In this document: positions 13,203 through 24,739 of the stretch, piece by piece
How the letters are laid out: each line of letters starts with the position of its first letter
Numbering within the stretch: the stretch's first letter is position 1
DNA from: Symbiodinium microadriaticum
Lineage: Eukaryota; Sar; Dinophyceae; Suessiales; Symbiodiniaceae
Direction: 5' to 3'
Length of the DNA stretch: 64,000 bases
Assembly: GCA_001939145.1 (NCBI GenBank)
Contig: LSRX01001665.1
Location: 33,079 to 97,078, forward strand
Program-made: the position numbers and the translations under genes
Notes under the pieces: model-generated
Told to the model about the DNA's origin: nothing
The model's input: only the letters and a program-made list of their open reading frames with translations
Databases searched by the model: none

Positions 13203-13266
13203 AATTAAGGAATGCATGAATGAATGAACTGCCTGCGTTGCCCGACTCTGGGCGCAGCCCCTTAAA
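13203..13266 (-). repeat. Right terminal inverted repeat of the foldback element
   Basis: Reverse complement of the left terminus, ending in CCCCTTAAA followed by TA. One undetermined base (13269) lies just outside the element. Confidence 0.9.
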
Positions 13267-13315
13267 TANGGCGGCCGGTGAGGGGAGGGAGGGTGGTCAG
13301 ACCGAACCAAATGCG

Positions 13316-13430
13316 GCGTGGGGATAATGGCAGAGGAGTGAAGGCGGTGAGCGGGGGAGGTAGAGTGGGCAAAGCGCTGAGGGCGGTGGGGGCGGAGGGG
13401 TTTGGACACGCATTGGAGGCCTCTCGGGCT
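13316..13430 (+). repeat. Direct repeat of the foldback loop, just outside the element
   Basis: The stretch starting aatggcagaggagtgaaggc at 13328 and running to the block cacgcattggaggcctct is a clear but imperfect copy of 12371-12482 in the hairpin loop, in the same orientation. One copy therefore lies inside the element and one immediately to its right. Confidence 0.75.
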
Positions 13431-14949
13431 GGTGAGGGCGAAGGCCGTAAGGCTGTGAGCGAAGCACTGATACGGTGTGGCCAGGCTCAGGGCGGTTTGG
13501 ACAATGGGGACTGTCGGCGGAGAGGTTGGGGGGGGGTGTAGCCAACTTTGAAGCCTATTAATGCTTCTTGACGGGAAAAGGACAAGAGCAATGCCTCAGA
13601 AAAAAAACAAACAAACAACCCTTCGGGATTTCACTGGCGCCGCCCCAACAGGGGTCGGCGGATATTGGAGGGGTTCTTCATCCATTTCCAGGCACGGTGA
13701 GCAACGCCTCTTTTGTACTGGAGCTTACCGGCAGATACCAGGACTTCTTCCGTGTTCGTTTCAACAATGAAGGTCCTTGCTGTGTCAGTCTTGGATGAAG
13801 GAGATTGGTGGGGCGCCGGATATTGTTTGGAACTATGTCTAACAACATACGCAGAACCTCGTGGATTCGTTGCCTGGCCATGCCAGCCGCCCACGATGGA
13901 TCTCTCTCTACAGGCTTTAACAATACCGCTGTATTCCGACGAATGCGACGTAGAATTCATCATTCGTTACGGGCCCTCCGCTGCTAAGCAGCATGGCCTT
14001 TGCGATCCTCGGGGCTTGGGGCCATGAAGTGTTCTTTGTTGGCTCTTTCGGCTCCTGAAGCGTCTCTTGCATTTTGGCAGGTGTGTGGACCAAGCGTGAT
14101 TGATGCTTGCGTGCAAACTCATGCTGCGCGTCTTGGGCCTGTAGACCCCAGGCTCATCCTGCCGAGTGTGGTGTGCAGAATGCTATTTTTTTGGTAGCTT
14201 AGGCTTCGTCTGTCTGCGACTTGGGGTTGATGGGACCGCAGAGTACAGCATGCAGCGTGAGCTTGCAGCCGGCAGACATGCACCTTGCTGACTGCTGTGG
14301 GCACCTTGAACCGTCAGGAAATCTTTGTCTTCGGTGTATTGGATCGACTTCTTCTGTCTGAAGAACAGAGTGCCGAAGCAGTCAGTGCTGCACCACTCTA
14401 CTCACTACTTGGGAGTGCACGTTCGTCTGAGCAAGTGTATGGTCTTGCCGAGGACGGGAACCCCCCCGCACCAACTGTTTTAACTCCTCCGGCATCTTCA
14501 GCCTAACATGCTGGCGCTTCCGGCTGGATGCAGGAGTGTACTCTTCTCTTCTTGCGTACAATCAGCCAGCGCGTCCAATCTACACATGATTGGCCTGTAC
14601 CAGTAAGCAGCACAAGCATGAATCACGGCAAGAAACAGCGGGAGCTACCTCATCTGGTTGACTTGCTGCAAGTCAGCTCGCTCCAGAAGCATCGAATGCA
14701 AGGTGCCGGGCCTCCAATGGCAATGGGGCGCCTCCCCGGACACTGCGATGCAAGTCTTGTGCGCAAAAAGGTTGAGGAAAGCAGTTGATTCGCGAGCAAG
14801 CACAGAGACCTCTGAGCAGTGCGCGGAATGGTCAGAGATCGCCAGTCAGAGTCCTGACAGGTGGTTGGCGAGCACCTCCTGTCGTCGTCGTCGTGCGCAT
14901 TCCTCGGTTTCTGCATTTGGAACGTTCGTCTTGGTTCACGGTTTTGTGC
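13431..14949. other. Unassigned DNA, weak coding-like stretches
   Basis: At 13660-14020 (+) two overlapping frames have fairly protein-like composition, for example SFVLELTGRYQDFFRVRFNN around 13700-13760. The reading frame changes several times and I recognise no family. This could be an eroded gene or a set of small exons. Confidence 0.3.
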
Positions 14950-14954
14950 GTTTC

Positions 14955-15179
14955 TTTTGACTGGACACGTGGCTCAACATGTGCGAAGACTCTGCGACAT
15001 CCATGAAGAGCAAGCCAGCCTTGCGAACTCAGACGATCTCGCACTGTTGCAGAGAATTGGCAGCGCTTCAGCTCAGCACTTTCCGGACGATCAGGGGAAC
15101 ACGGTATTTTGGCCGAAGCTCCTCATGCAGCAGCGTGCTTTTCTTGAAGCGTGCCGGGAGCCAACAACATTGAGCAGTG
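14955..15179 (+). CDS. Candidate internal exon, unknown protein
   Basis: The reading frame beginning near TGHVAQHVRRLCDIHEEQ and running through PDDQGNTVFWPKLLMQQRAF looks like a soluble helical protein over about 75 residues. It stops being protein-like exactly at a consensus splice donor, gtgagt at 15180. A matching acceptor upstream is not obvious. No family is recognised. The combination of protein-like composition and a donor is the only support. Confidence 0.3.
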
Positions 15180-15837
15180 GTGAGTGGTGACCGAAGAACC
15201 CAACTTTAAGTTTAGCCGTTCAGCCTAGGTTCGGCAGACGTCGCATGGACTCGGCTGTGACGGAGCTTGTGGAAGCAGCTCCAAACTCAAACGGCCATTA
15301 CTGTACCACGAGTCTTTGGTAGACATTTGCGCATGAGGTGCGTGCAGATGTACGTGCACGCCTGCTGGACTTGCTAGATGAGGCGTTGTGTCGAATCGAC
15401 GGCAGCCTTCTCTAACTCTAGTTTCTCTGGCAGATTTGCTTGCAAGGTGACCGGCCGCAAAGTCTTGCTGCTTGATAGCACAATTGTTCGAGCCTGAGGT
15501 AGAGATCCGGAGTCGAGTTTAGTCAGCAGGGGTCGACAAGGTGACACATTGCGTAGCACAAAGGTTGGGCCTTTGGATCTCATCGTCAGCCCAAGCGATC
15601 TGAAAGATCACGGAGTCCAACAATGGCGCGCTCCTGTTGCGATCCGTGGAATCATGATTACAAAGCAAGCTGTGAGGCACAAACTGTCCGACCAGACTGT
15701 CCTTGGCTCGGTCATGATATGGGCCGAGGCGTTAGTCAGGGAAGCCAAGCCGTTCAGTTCGCTTTCAGGTTGCGGCAGACTGCTCGCAGATGATATTCCT
15801 TGTGCGATGTGCTCGGATCGCCAGGGCCTCTTCGGTT

Positions 15838-16110
15838 TTGCCATTCGGGGAGGGTTTTGCAGTGGAGCTTACTCAGCGGTCGGAGGAACTTGTGGACATG
15901 ATGGCGAAGCAGATCCTTGCGGATGAAAAGGAGCAGAAGGCATCGATGGAGCTGGAAAACCTCCCGCCTGTGACCCGTGCTTCCTTGGCAGGAGCGTCTC
16001 TACGTGGCCGTGTTCGTGCCGAACAAAACGGAGGACGGGGCTGGGATACTGCGAGACTTCATATTGCGTGCCGCTGTCACGGGTTGTTTCGCTTCGTGTG
16101 CAGCACCAAC
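15838..16110 (+). CDS. Candidate coding fragments, unknown protein
   Basis: Two adjacent segments in different frames look coding. In the first (about 15838-15990) the run ELTQRSEELVDMMAKQIL is an amphipathic helix. The second (from about 15994) reads ERLYVAVFVPNKTEDGAGIL and follows an acceptor-like ttccttggcag. A very short intron or a frameshift would be needed to join them. I cannot name a family. Confidence 0.25.
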
Positions 16111-19100
16111 ACTCGGCTGTTTCAGTTCGAGAGCAGACCTTCAGGCCAAGAGTCTTCCAGAATTGAGGTGGCTGGCTGGGCGGGCGGCGTTCTATTGCAG
16201 TTCTTGTCCTAGTGCTGTGCCCGCCCAGTGCACCGTGCAGGGTGTAGACTTTGAAGTAACAGGTATTTCCGCACATCGACGTCGTCTCAGAAGGAATATC
16301 TACTTAAGAGGCATTTCAACAGTGGACTTGGCATCAACAGCCCGGAGGATGGCAGCTCCAGGTGGACAACGCACAAAAAGCATTTCATGCAGTCTTGTTC
16401 TTGTTTGGTTCAGCCTGAGATGGGAGCTGTCCCGTGACCTGTAGCTTGCTGTTATGCGAAATAATTGGTAACGAGGAGTGCGTTCAGCGTCTTGCCGCCA
16501 GCAATGCCAGAGCCCAATCAACGGATGACTGGTGCAGAATTTCAAGGTCGTTTGGCGAACTGACGAGGTGAAAGCCAATGTGCGCATCACGGAGTGTGCC
16601 ATTCATCATTTCCCGTCGGACAAGGACAAGTGCTATCTTGAATCAACAAGAGACCTCCTGTCTACAATTCTGCAGGATGTTCTCTCGATGGAAACACCTA
16701 GACTGCGAGATTCTCGACTTATGCAAGGGAATTGGCGGGCCCGATTGCTATCCTTTGAGGTACCACGATTTCCATGTGCTCGGCGATCCATCTGGACCCT
16801 TCTACGCGGCACAAGCTTTGATGCACGGGGCTTCCTGTTGCCTGTTGCCCTCCGGTCAAGGGCTGCTTCCAATATAATATGAGACTCTTAAGGTCATTGC
16901 AGCACAAGTTTGGCACCATTCCGTCGGTGCATGCTATCGGTGGGGTCTTGGCCTCAGTATGGAGTGCCCGTGATCTTGAACGCAGCAACAACCATCCAAC
17001 GTCCAAGCGAGGCGGGTCGCGTCGTCGTTGAGGTCATGCAGCGACTGCGAAAGGAAGATCAAGCTGGCCAGGCCCCGCCATTCCGTCGTCTTTCTGCGCT
17101 TGACTTCTCTCAAGCTATATAGTTCCAGGCAAAGCTATCGACTGCTGGAAAGGTTGAGATTCAGAGCTTCCCTCAGATGTTCTCGGATGTTCCCGATGCA
17201 TAAATGCTTGAGATGCCGGGTGGGGGCCGGAGGGTGATTCTGGACTCGAGGCCGGGAGTTCCTCCGGTTGCAGCACACCCAAAGGGAGCTGCTGCCATCA
17301 GGCCCAGTTGTGTTTTCCGCCTCTCTTTTCACAAGCTCTTTCCGCCTCAAAGGCGGCGTGAGGAAGCATCGCAGGAGCCTCGGACGGGAGCCAGGGCCTG
17401 AAGAGCCAGCTGATTCGAAAAGGTCGCCGGCACTGGCCGCGTCACCGGAGGTGCCTCCAGAGCTGCGCCTTGCCGGGTCTCGGAGTTTCATGGCAGGTGC
17501 AAGAAGCGAAGACAGCCAGGATCAACGAGTTGGCTGCTTGCTTAATGCTTGTTCGAAATTGATTTTGTTGCAGTTCTGCCACATGTCAAGGTGGTCATCG
17601 ATCGTCGTGTTGACCTCTTCTCGGTGCTGTGTTCCCAGTTTACCTACCAGGCAGAAGCGCATGCACTGTCTCATAGAGTGCACGGTACGACCAGCCTTTG
17701 CGAAGGCTCTCATCGACTCCGCATATGGTATTCAGAACAACTTGCCCGGCAACCTAGAGCCAAATATTTCCTTGACAGCAACTGCTCTTTCACTACTTCT
17801 TCCTGCTGAGGATTGACATCAGCAATGCCTCTTGGGCCAAGGCAGCATGGGACTGTGTGTCCCACATGCTGCTCTGTTGACTCCTAGTCTCAGCTTGCAG
17901 TTGAGCGCTTCACTGCTGTAGGCTTGCGGGGTTGATGGGCTTGTGAGATTTACGCGTCAGGGCTTTAGGGATTGCGTTTAGGCTTTAGAGCTTTGGCTTG
18001 CAGGGACCAGTTTTGTGGACTGTAGGACCAAGGGCGTATGGGTCATTGATTCTATGTATGTTAGGGTCTGCGGCCTGTCTAGTAGGCTGTCTGCATGACC
18101 CACGCACAAGCACGGCAATTGTGCTTCAATTGAACGTTTGCGAGAGCGGTTCGCAATTTTCTTGCTCGTAGCATAGTGCAGCGAAGCTAGTTGAGCTGGC
18201 TCTGCGCCATCACCACGTTCACGATAGAAAGCCGAAAGACATCTTCTCTGGGACCAAATTTCTTCGCGGTCCGCCAGCCCCTTCCACCGAATGACGCTCT
18301 GAAATGGTTTGACCGGTGTAGATTTTGGGTTGCTTGTGGGGCAGCCTGAGCGACACAGTGGCTGGTCCGAGTCATGGTAAAGGCGTCGTCGAATGAGTTG
18401 GCGTTACCCGTCATCCGGCGAACTCTCCAACATTCTCGCGGGGGCAGTGCTGCTTAAGGCGCCCAGTTTGTGGGGTGATGCAACGCAACCACAGATGCTT
18501 GCACAAAATAGAAGCGAAACGGCGGAAAGGCATGAAGGCTGCGGTGTGCTGTAGGTGCGATTTGGGCGAGTCAGTGCACGAACCTCAAGGCAGTTTGAAG
18601 CCAGGTCGGGTTGAGCTGCTTCAGTTTGTCGATGTGGTTGCGCCGATTTGCCCTTAACAAAGACGAGCGGGGAGAATGCAGATTTGTCATGTAGCTTGGA
18701 AAACCGCATTTGTGGCAGGGATTTTGAAACGGCTGAGCGAAGGTGGTGAATTCCACCACATCCAGGAAAAAGGCCACGAGCCCGATATCCCAAAACCTGA
18801 CCAAAGTTTCATCAATGCTCATCTTTCATTTCGTGTCAACTCGAATCCCGAACCCAGATCTTGCAAGACACCAGAAGCCTGTGAAAACTATGTCAACAGG
18901 GCACGGCATGTCCTGGCTCTGTGCCAGATCTGTGGGTTCAGGACCGTGGAAATGCCAACTCGACCGTGCGCCTATCCCCTGATGACCCGTTCTATCAGGA
19001 CGGTTCCTGCCTAGCTGGGGCTTTCACTAGAGGAGAAGGCGATGATGTTCGCACGTCCTAGGAGATCCGCGATTTGCACATTGACAAGCTGGGACCTTTG

Positions 19101-19255
19101 CTGGAGGATGGTGGGTCCATCTTGAGCTTTGGCTGTCAGCCAGATCTCAAGCATCTTGCAGGAGAAGGCTCGTGCTGTTCAGCAGACCTACTCAGAGAAG
19201 GAGCCATCAATCTCGCGCATTGCTGTTTGCTTGAGCTGGATCCTCACAGTTGACG
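16111..19255. other. Unassigned DNA
   Basis: No confident gene is visible. Scattered open frames (for example 16532-16882 +) have moderate composition but no family resemblance. The stretch 17930-18070 contains a few degenerate TTTAGG/TTTAGA motifs, which may be distant relatives of the repeat block at 21.7 kb. Confidence 0.35.
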
Positions 19256-19386
19256 GCCGGTTGCTTGCAAGGACAACGTCAAGCACAAGAGCGCGAGTGA
19301 CATGGCCGAGTACATCAAGAAGTTCAAGACAGCTCAGCTTGGATCCCATGACCACTTCCTTGACACGGCTCAACGCACCGGAGTGT
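19256..19386 (+). CDS. Candidate exon, unknown protein
   Basis: A frame reading KDNVKHKSASDMAEYIKKFK, followed by a further run of about 20 residues, ends at a consensus donor, gtaagg at 19387. It is lysine-rich and helical in composition. The preceding cttgcaag at 19264-19271 could supply an acceptor. I recognise no domain. Confidence 0.3.
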
Positions 19387-21680
19387 GTAAGGTCAGCACA
19401 TCCCCTCTTGGAGATGCACATTAATTTGGCTCACGATCTCAAGGACAAGATTCAGTCTGAGGCCGGGCCTCGCACCTCTCAATCGAGGCGTCAGAGACAG
19501 AGCACGAAGGACTACAGGCAGATGCTGAAGCTTGAGGAGAGTGCTACTTCTCAGCTCTCGTTCCCATTCTGCGGAGTAAGACATATAATAAGACGAAGAG
19601 GATGAGATCACGGCACAGAGCACCAGCTCTCAGAGCTGTTTGGACACCGTGGAGGAGACACGGAGCGGTCTGAACCCTTGCGCCTGCGGGTCCCCTCTGT
19701 TCGCTAGGACATCATGGATGATCAGAAGCCTTTCCACGAGGCTCTGGGCCTTGGACAGTGCTCAGCAGCAACCACAAAGCCTTTGCAGAGTCCGCACACG
19801 TCCTACGGCAAGTTGTGCAGTCCGGGCTTCTTGCATGTTTGGGCAGGCTTTGCGACTGCTCTGCTTACTGTCTCTGGTCAACAATGGCATCAAGGTGCTT
19901 CTTGTTCGCCTCGTTCACTGCCCTAACCCATGTTCATGGTACAGGCGAAGCAGCTAGATCAGCTCAAGCGAACCTTTCTGCAGCTGGAAGCTCTGCCGGT
20001 AGCGCTGCCTTCTCGCGGCACCCCACATGTGCTGTCAGGTCGTACGGGTTCGAACACATGCTGACGCTTGCAAACATGGAACGTTGGGGGCCCGGCAACT
20101 TCGGAGGGTTCCGTTTTTGTCTTGCTTCCATCACGCTTTCTGTCTTCAGGTGCTGGGCTCCTGCGATACCAGCATGGCAAGTCGGGCTGGCCCGGCGCTT
20201 GGCATCGACCAGCGAGTATCCACGACTCAAGGAAAGGCCTTAGCTGAAGCACCATCGGCTTTGGCCTTAAGCGGTTGCGAGGCTTCGCATGTCTCAGGCG
20301 AGTCGTTTCACTGCTCTCGGAATTTCCATTCGCCTACTTGCCGGTCTAGAGTCTAGAGGCGGCTCTCACCGTGTCGGCAGAATCACTCGACAGGAACTGA
20401 AGGGCAGCTGTAGCCCCTCACGATCGTGACACGCGTGAATGTGTCTTCAGCGCCATGCGGCAGGATAGATTTCATTCTCGCTTGTTTCGCGAACCGAGGA
20501 GCACGATCAAGCGGCAATTCAATCTTTTCGTGGAGGACGGGGTGTCCTGCATCTTGTCCTGTCAAGGCACAGATCGAATCTTGACAAGACTCAGGACGGT
20601 GCCGCCGACCAGGATATCAGCTATGCCTACAGTGGCCAGGGGCCCTTGTGGAAGGGTCTGTGGACATGGCAGTTGGGCTGAGCTCGAGGCTATGCTCCCT
20701 TGAGTGTACGCCTGGTCCAGATGACAAGGCCAGGGACGCCGGGACTCGCCCTGCCCTGCCGCCCTGCTACGCTGCTATCTTGCTCAACGGCTTAGCAGCG
20801 CAGTTCTCCCAGATTCGGGCTGGCTCAGGAGCCAGCCAAAAGGTTGGATGAGTCTCCGAGATGCCCAGAGCCCAGAACACCTGACGCAACAGCAGGGACC
20901 CATGGTCTCATTTACGGCAATTTACGGGCCTTCTGAGGCCTTGAGCTTGCTGCATGGTCCTGCACAGGTAGGATGTGCCCGAACTCCCTCTTGTTACGGG
21001 CTTCCTGCCTTGTGAATAGCAGGAACTTCAGCAACCAGACTCGAATTCGGCGAAAGAGTCGGAGCCCCATCTTCTAGTCGCGAACTCCATGCTTGGCCTT
21101 CCTAGGCTGCGACATCTTCCGAATTTGTCTGCAGGCAAGACGGTAACAAGTCCTCGATCGTGTTGGTGTGTTTTCTCGGCCAGAGTCTCAGGGGTTATTA
21201 AATACTACGGGGCCAGGGTGACGTGCCTTCTGTTTGCGATTTGTTAATTGTGTCATCCATAAAAGGGTTATCTTTGAACTTGATAAAGTTTTCTGCGGCC
21301 ATGGTAAAGCATCCATGAGCGACATGTTCCAAGCCGTGAGTCCACCCTTCTTTCCAGCACTGGTGATTGAAGCACACTATCAATTCAAGCGGCATTTCCC
21401 TGACTTCACCACGTGCAGTTCACTTCTCGGTCCCGCTGAATCCACCCGCGAAGAGGGACCTTTGCAGCTAATTCTGTACTCAGAGTGTGCCGATGGAGGC
21501 AAGGAGCACTCGCGATTGGAGCACCGGCGATTCAAGCACCAGCGTGCGATTAGCCTGAAACCATCAACCCATGCAGCATCACCACTGCTTCCAACCCCTT
21601 CGAAGACTTCATCTCCTGTTCAGTCTTCTACCGGTTATCGACTTTCACGGATAGGGTTTTTGACGCACTGTTTTGTTTAG
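19387..21680. other. Unassigned DNA
   Basis: No confident gene, RNA or repeat family was seen. Several open frames of 60-160 codons occur on both strands without recognisable domains. Confidence 0.4.
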
Positions 21681-21684
21681 GGTG

Positions 21685-22215
21685 TCAGATTTGCCTGCCC
21701 CTCTATCATACTATCACTCTATCTCTTGTTCAATTTTCAACTTACTATCTACTTATAGGGTTAGTTCTTTTTTTTGCGGTTTCGAGTTCGCGGGCCTGCT
21801 TTTGTACTCTTGAGTTGCCCCTGGTTTCTACCTCTCATATATTTTGGGGTTCATCTAGTTCACCTCCTCCTAAAATGTTGAGTTGCCTACCCTACATCTT
21901 CTGAGGTGAATCTACTTTAGGGTTTAGGTTTTCTTGCACGCGCCATTCCTTTTAGGACTTAGAGTTCGGGGCCCTCCTTTTATACAGTTGAATTGCCTAC
22001 CTGTTCTGGTTTCTATTAGCACGTGCCACTTTAATTCGTGCTTCAGGTCGGCTTTGGGGAACACACTTGAGTGGCTTTCCCTCCATCCTACTGTTCAGGT
22101 TTGAACTGCTCATTTACTTGTAGGGTTCAGGTTTTTTGCACGCGTCATTTCTTTAAGTAGGGTTTCGGGTTAGGGGGCCTTCTCTTACACTGTTGAGTTG
22201 CTTACCCTCCGTCAC
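21685..22215 (+). repeat. TTTAGGG-associated repeats, block 1
   Basis: Four or more diverged units share ordered blocks: tagggtttaggtttt, cacgcgcca, aggacttagagttcggg, ccctcctttta, gttgagttgcctacc and ttctggtttctac. The same order of blocks occurs in block 2 at 26.16-27.64 kb, so both belong to one family. Copies here are more diverged and less regularly spaced than in block 2. Confidence 0.8.
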
Positions 22216-22861
22216 ACCCTAAAACCCTTAGCTAGACATGCTGCGTGTAGCTATAGCCTTTAGGTCTCTGTGCGAAACTCCAAGAAGCCGCTCACAAGGG
22301 TTCTTCTTCATTTGTGGCTTACTTACAACTCGGGTTCATAACTTGCAATTCTGTGTAAATATGCCTCCGTGCAACTTCAGTGATGGTGCTGCAAAGTTCA
22401 CATTCTTCTTTCGCGAACAAGGTCATTCCGGGATGACAGAAGCAAGGTCAGAACCCTGTATCAGCCCCAGACCCTCGAGCTAAAGCCTGCGCACACAGGC
22501 GAAACGGACATCTGGGTTTCGAGCTTTTCGTCCACACCCGAAACCCATGCTCAATGCAGGAGCCTGAAACCTCAACCCGTTGATCTCTCAAAACTTCACT
22601 CTAAAACCCGAAATGTTCGAACTCCACAAGCCAGCATTCTGCATAATAGACGTCAGAGTTCTCGAACATCATTTCAGAGTAAGCATTGGCAGCAGGCAAA
22701 AATCATATTCAATCACATTTGATGCACACACACACGCTCCCCTCGCCATGGCGCGGGGGTGCAGAAGATCAAAAAGGCCGGCTGGCAACCAGCACGTGGA
22801 AGACTTGCAGGCCAGCAAAGACGATCCTGACTGTGCCAATTTCTGTTGCACCGCTACTCTG

Positions 22862-22882
22862 CCCACACACACACACACACAA
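22862..22882. repeat. (CA)n microsatellite
   Basis: A short perfect cacaca run of about 20 bp. Confidence 0.9.
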
Positions 22883-23097
22883 ACCAGCGAGTGCAAAATC
22901 TTGCTGCAGGCTCTGAGTGCGAAATACTTACGGCGCATTCCCAAGAAGTTTCCGGCTCAGTTGCTGCTTCCTTAAACAGCGTTGTGGCAACACGGGCTTT
23001 TTATGACAATTGCATAAAGATTTCCTTTGACGGCTCTCTAGTTTTTCGTCATGGTTCTACAACACAGTCGTTTCTAACCATAGTACTCGTTATCGTG

Positions 23098-23165
23098 GTC
23101 GTGGTAGGTGGTAGTGGTAGTAGTGTTAATGATATTAGTACCGATCGTGGTAGTAGTAGTGCCAG
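23098..23165. repeat. Degenerate GTAGTGGTA microsatellite
   Basis: A run of gtggta and gtagta trimers interrupted by single substitutions. Confidence 0.75.
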
Positions 23166-23751
23166 TCATGACAGCAGGACGCGGCCTTCGTCGCTGACGA
23201 TGCAAACGCGGAGATGAAAGCTTCTTCTGGCAGACGCCGACGCTGGCAGAGATTTTACCACGTGATGCGGCAGGCGGGCTTGCTTCTGGAGCTGCAGATT
23301 CTCAAAAACAGAAGTCCAGCGTGCCGTTGCTATTGCGTGCGCAGACACGCACCACAATTACATGCCTCCCTGCCGTACCCGCATTATGGAAGTAGTGACA
23401 ATAGTGGCTCAAAGTGTACAGTGTTCTGCTACTTCAACCTGACAATAAGCTGCCGGTTTCTCGTGTCGAACCCTTGTACATGTTGGAATGAATTCACTCC
23501 GGGGTACGACATGGTCATATTTCAAGAATGTGGCCACAGAATGCGCAGGACATGCTTCGACAGGATGTGCCGCTACAAGTCCGTCACGTCCGATAGTTGT
23601 TCTGTCCTGTGCGCAATCGCATCTCAAGCTCAAGCGTCACTGTGTCCAAGGTCCCGCCAAACTTGCCCGCAGCTCACCCAGCCAACGGTCCTGGAGTCGC
23701 ATCCTCGCCAACCCAGGCCGAGACATCCAACTTGCAAGTCTTGCCGGATGA

Positions 23752-24120
23752 CTTCTTTGGGTTCCACCTGGAAAGTCCCCCCAGCACTTCTTGCACGGAG
23801 GCCGGAGACCCCGCAAAGCTGCAATTGAGGCTGTGAAAAGCAGTCGCACGGTCGCAGACTTTAAGAAGGCCGTGTTTCCACACGACTTCTTTCATGGGTT
23901 CATGGATGCCGAGGAGATCTACAAGACTGTCCAGTCGAAGCTCGACGAAATCCACAGCGACGACAGAACCCATCGTGATCTCGCTTTTATGGTCGACTTT
24001 GCCTTTTCTTACACTTGCGCAAAACATTTCCTCCAGGCTGCCGAAGCCATTGCCACTGGCAACGGATTCACTTGGAATCGCTCTCTTGCTGGCGATGGAC
24101 AGCAGCATCATGTGGCTTGA
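23752..24120 (+). CDS. Candidate exon of an unknown helical protein
   Basis: The frame is open from 23752 to a stop at 24118-24120. It reads like a soluble helical protein (RTVADFKKAVFPHDFFHGFM, then DAEEIYKTVQSKLDEIHSDD, then a hydrophobic-aromatic stretch to about 24080). There is no in-frame ATG before the protein-like part begins, so it is probably an internal exon; the nearest candidate start codons are non-ATG. It lies 30 bp upstream of the DEK-C-like frame, in a different phase, and may belong to the same multi-exon gene. I recognise no named domain. Confidence 0.4.
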   Translation, partial: LLWVPPGKSPQHFLHGGRRPRKAAIEAVKSSRTVADFKKAVFPHDFFHGFMDAEEIYKTVQSKLDEIHSDDRTHRDLAFMVDFAFSYTCAKHFLQAAEAIATGNGFTWNRSLAGDGQQHHVA

Positions 24121-24151
24121 GCACCATCGCACAAGGTTGGGCTGTGATTAG

Positions 24152-24682
24152 CCCCCCGGTGGGAAGGTAGTGGCCGACCAGGATGATGAACATGTGTTCG
24201 CTGACATCGGACCCGCTCCTGCAGCCAAGTCAGCCGCCAGGTCAGCGCCCAAAAAAGAACCCAAGAAGAGATGCAAGAAGAGGCCGGCTCATGAGGCAGA
24301 TCTAGCGAGCCCCGCTCCGAAGTCAAAGCCAGCTCGAGCCCAAGCTTGCCAGACACCAAATTTCAATTATGTCGAGGTGGAGGAGCAACTCCGCGCCCTA
24401 ATTCTTTCGCGTGATCTCAAAACGACAAGCGTGACACAGATCTTGAGACGGCTGGAGTCCACTCTCGGACTCCGGTTCTCGACACTGGATCAGCAGACGG
24501 GTCAGACCTTGGTCAAACAGATCCTGGCAGAGGGGGACGTGGAGATGGAGAAAGAAGCCATGCAGCAGGCGGGCATGTTTGTCTTCCCGGCCGCTGTAAC
24601 TTTGCAGGGGCCGTGCCTAGTGCCTAGTCCTTCTGACCTGCCGCCAGGCCCTTGCCGAGGAGACCGAGGATGTGAAATGTGA
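24152..24682 (+). CDS. Lysine-rich protein with probable DEK-C domain
   Basis: The frame is open from 24152, just after a tag stop that could also be the AG of a splice acceptor, to a stop at 24680-24682; it has no early ATG. Counting from the GTG at 24170, residues about 18-60 are rich in Ala, Lys and Pro (SAPKKEPKKRCKKRPA), typical of a basic DNA-binding tail. Residues about 69-122 match the DEK C-terminal pattern: VEEQLRALILSRDLKTTSVT, then a helix with LRRLESTLGL, then a final helix ending LVKQIL. DEK-C domains bind DNA and occur in chromatin proteins and in UAF30/SWIB-type factors. The last 30 residues are not convincing, and a splice junction near 24600-24640 is likely. The chromatin role is inferred only from this domain resemblance. 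Confidence 0.45.
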   Translation, partial: PPGGKVVADQDDEHVFADIGPAPAAKSAARSAPKKEPKKRCKKRPAHEADLASPAPKSKPARAQACQTPNFNYVEVEEQLRALILSRDLKTTSVTQILRRLESTLGLRFSTLDQQTGQTLVKQILAEGDVEMEKEAMQQAGMFVFPAAVTLQGPCLVPSPSDLPPGPCRGDRGCEM

Positions 24683-24739
24683 AACCCCTTGGTGCGTCTT
24701 CGCACCATACCGCACTCCAGGGCAGACATGATTGGTAGA

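Larger units (their letters stand above)
11337..13266. mobile_element. Foldback element with long inverted repeats, MITE-like
   Basis: The outermost bases form a perfect inverted repeat of at least 60 bp. The left end starts TTTAAGGGGCTGCGCCCAGA at 11337 and the right end is its reverse complement ending at 13266. Both are flanked by TA (11335-11336 and 13267-13268), which fits a TA target duplication. The arms continue inward through an ATTC/GAAT tetranucleotide tract and a GC-rich segment. The left inner arm 11916-12365 pairs with 12500-12990, leaving a loop of about 134 bp (12366-12499). No transposase frame is present, so it would be non-autonomous. Open frames across it are mirror-image shadows of the arms. 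The left arm contains an assembly gap, as expected for DNA that folds on itself. Confidence 0.85.
22216..23750. other. Unassigned DNA with small microsatellites
   Basis: Contains a (CA)n tract at about 22862-22882 and a degenerate gtagtggta tract at about 23098-23165. The open frame 23214-23828 (+) is Cys/Arg-rich, but I see no ordered zinc-finger or other motif that would support a gene call. Confidence 0.4.
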
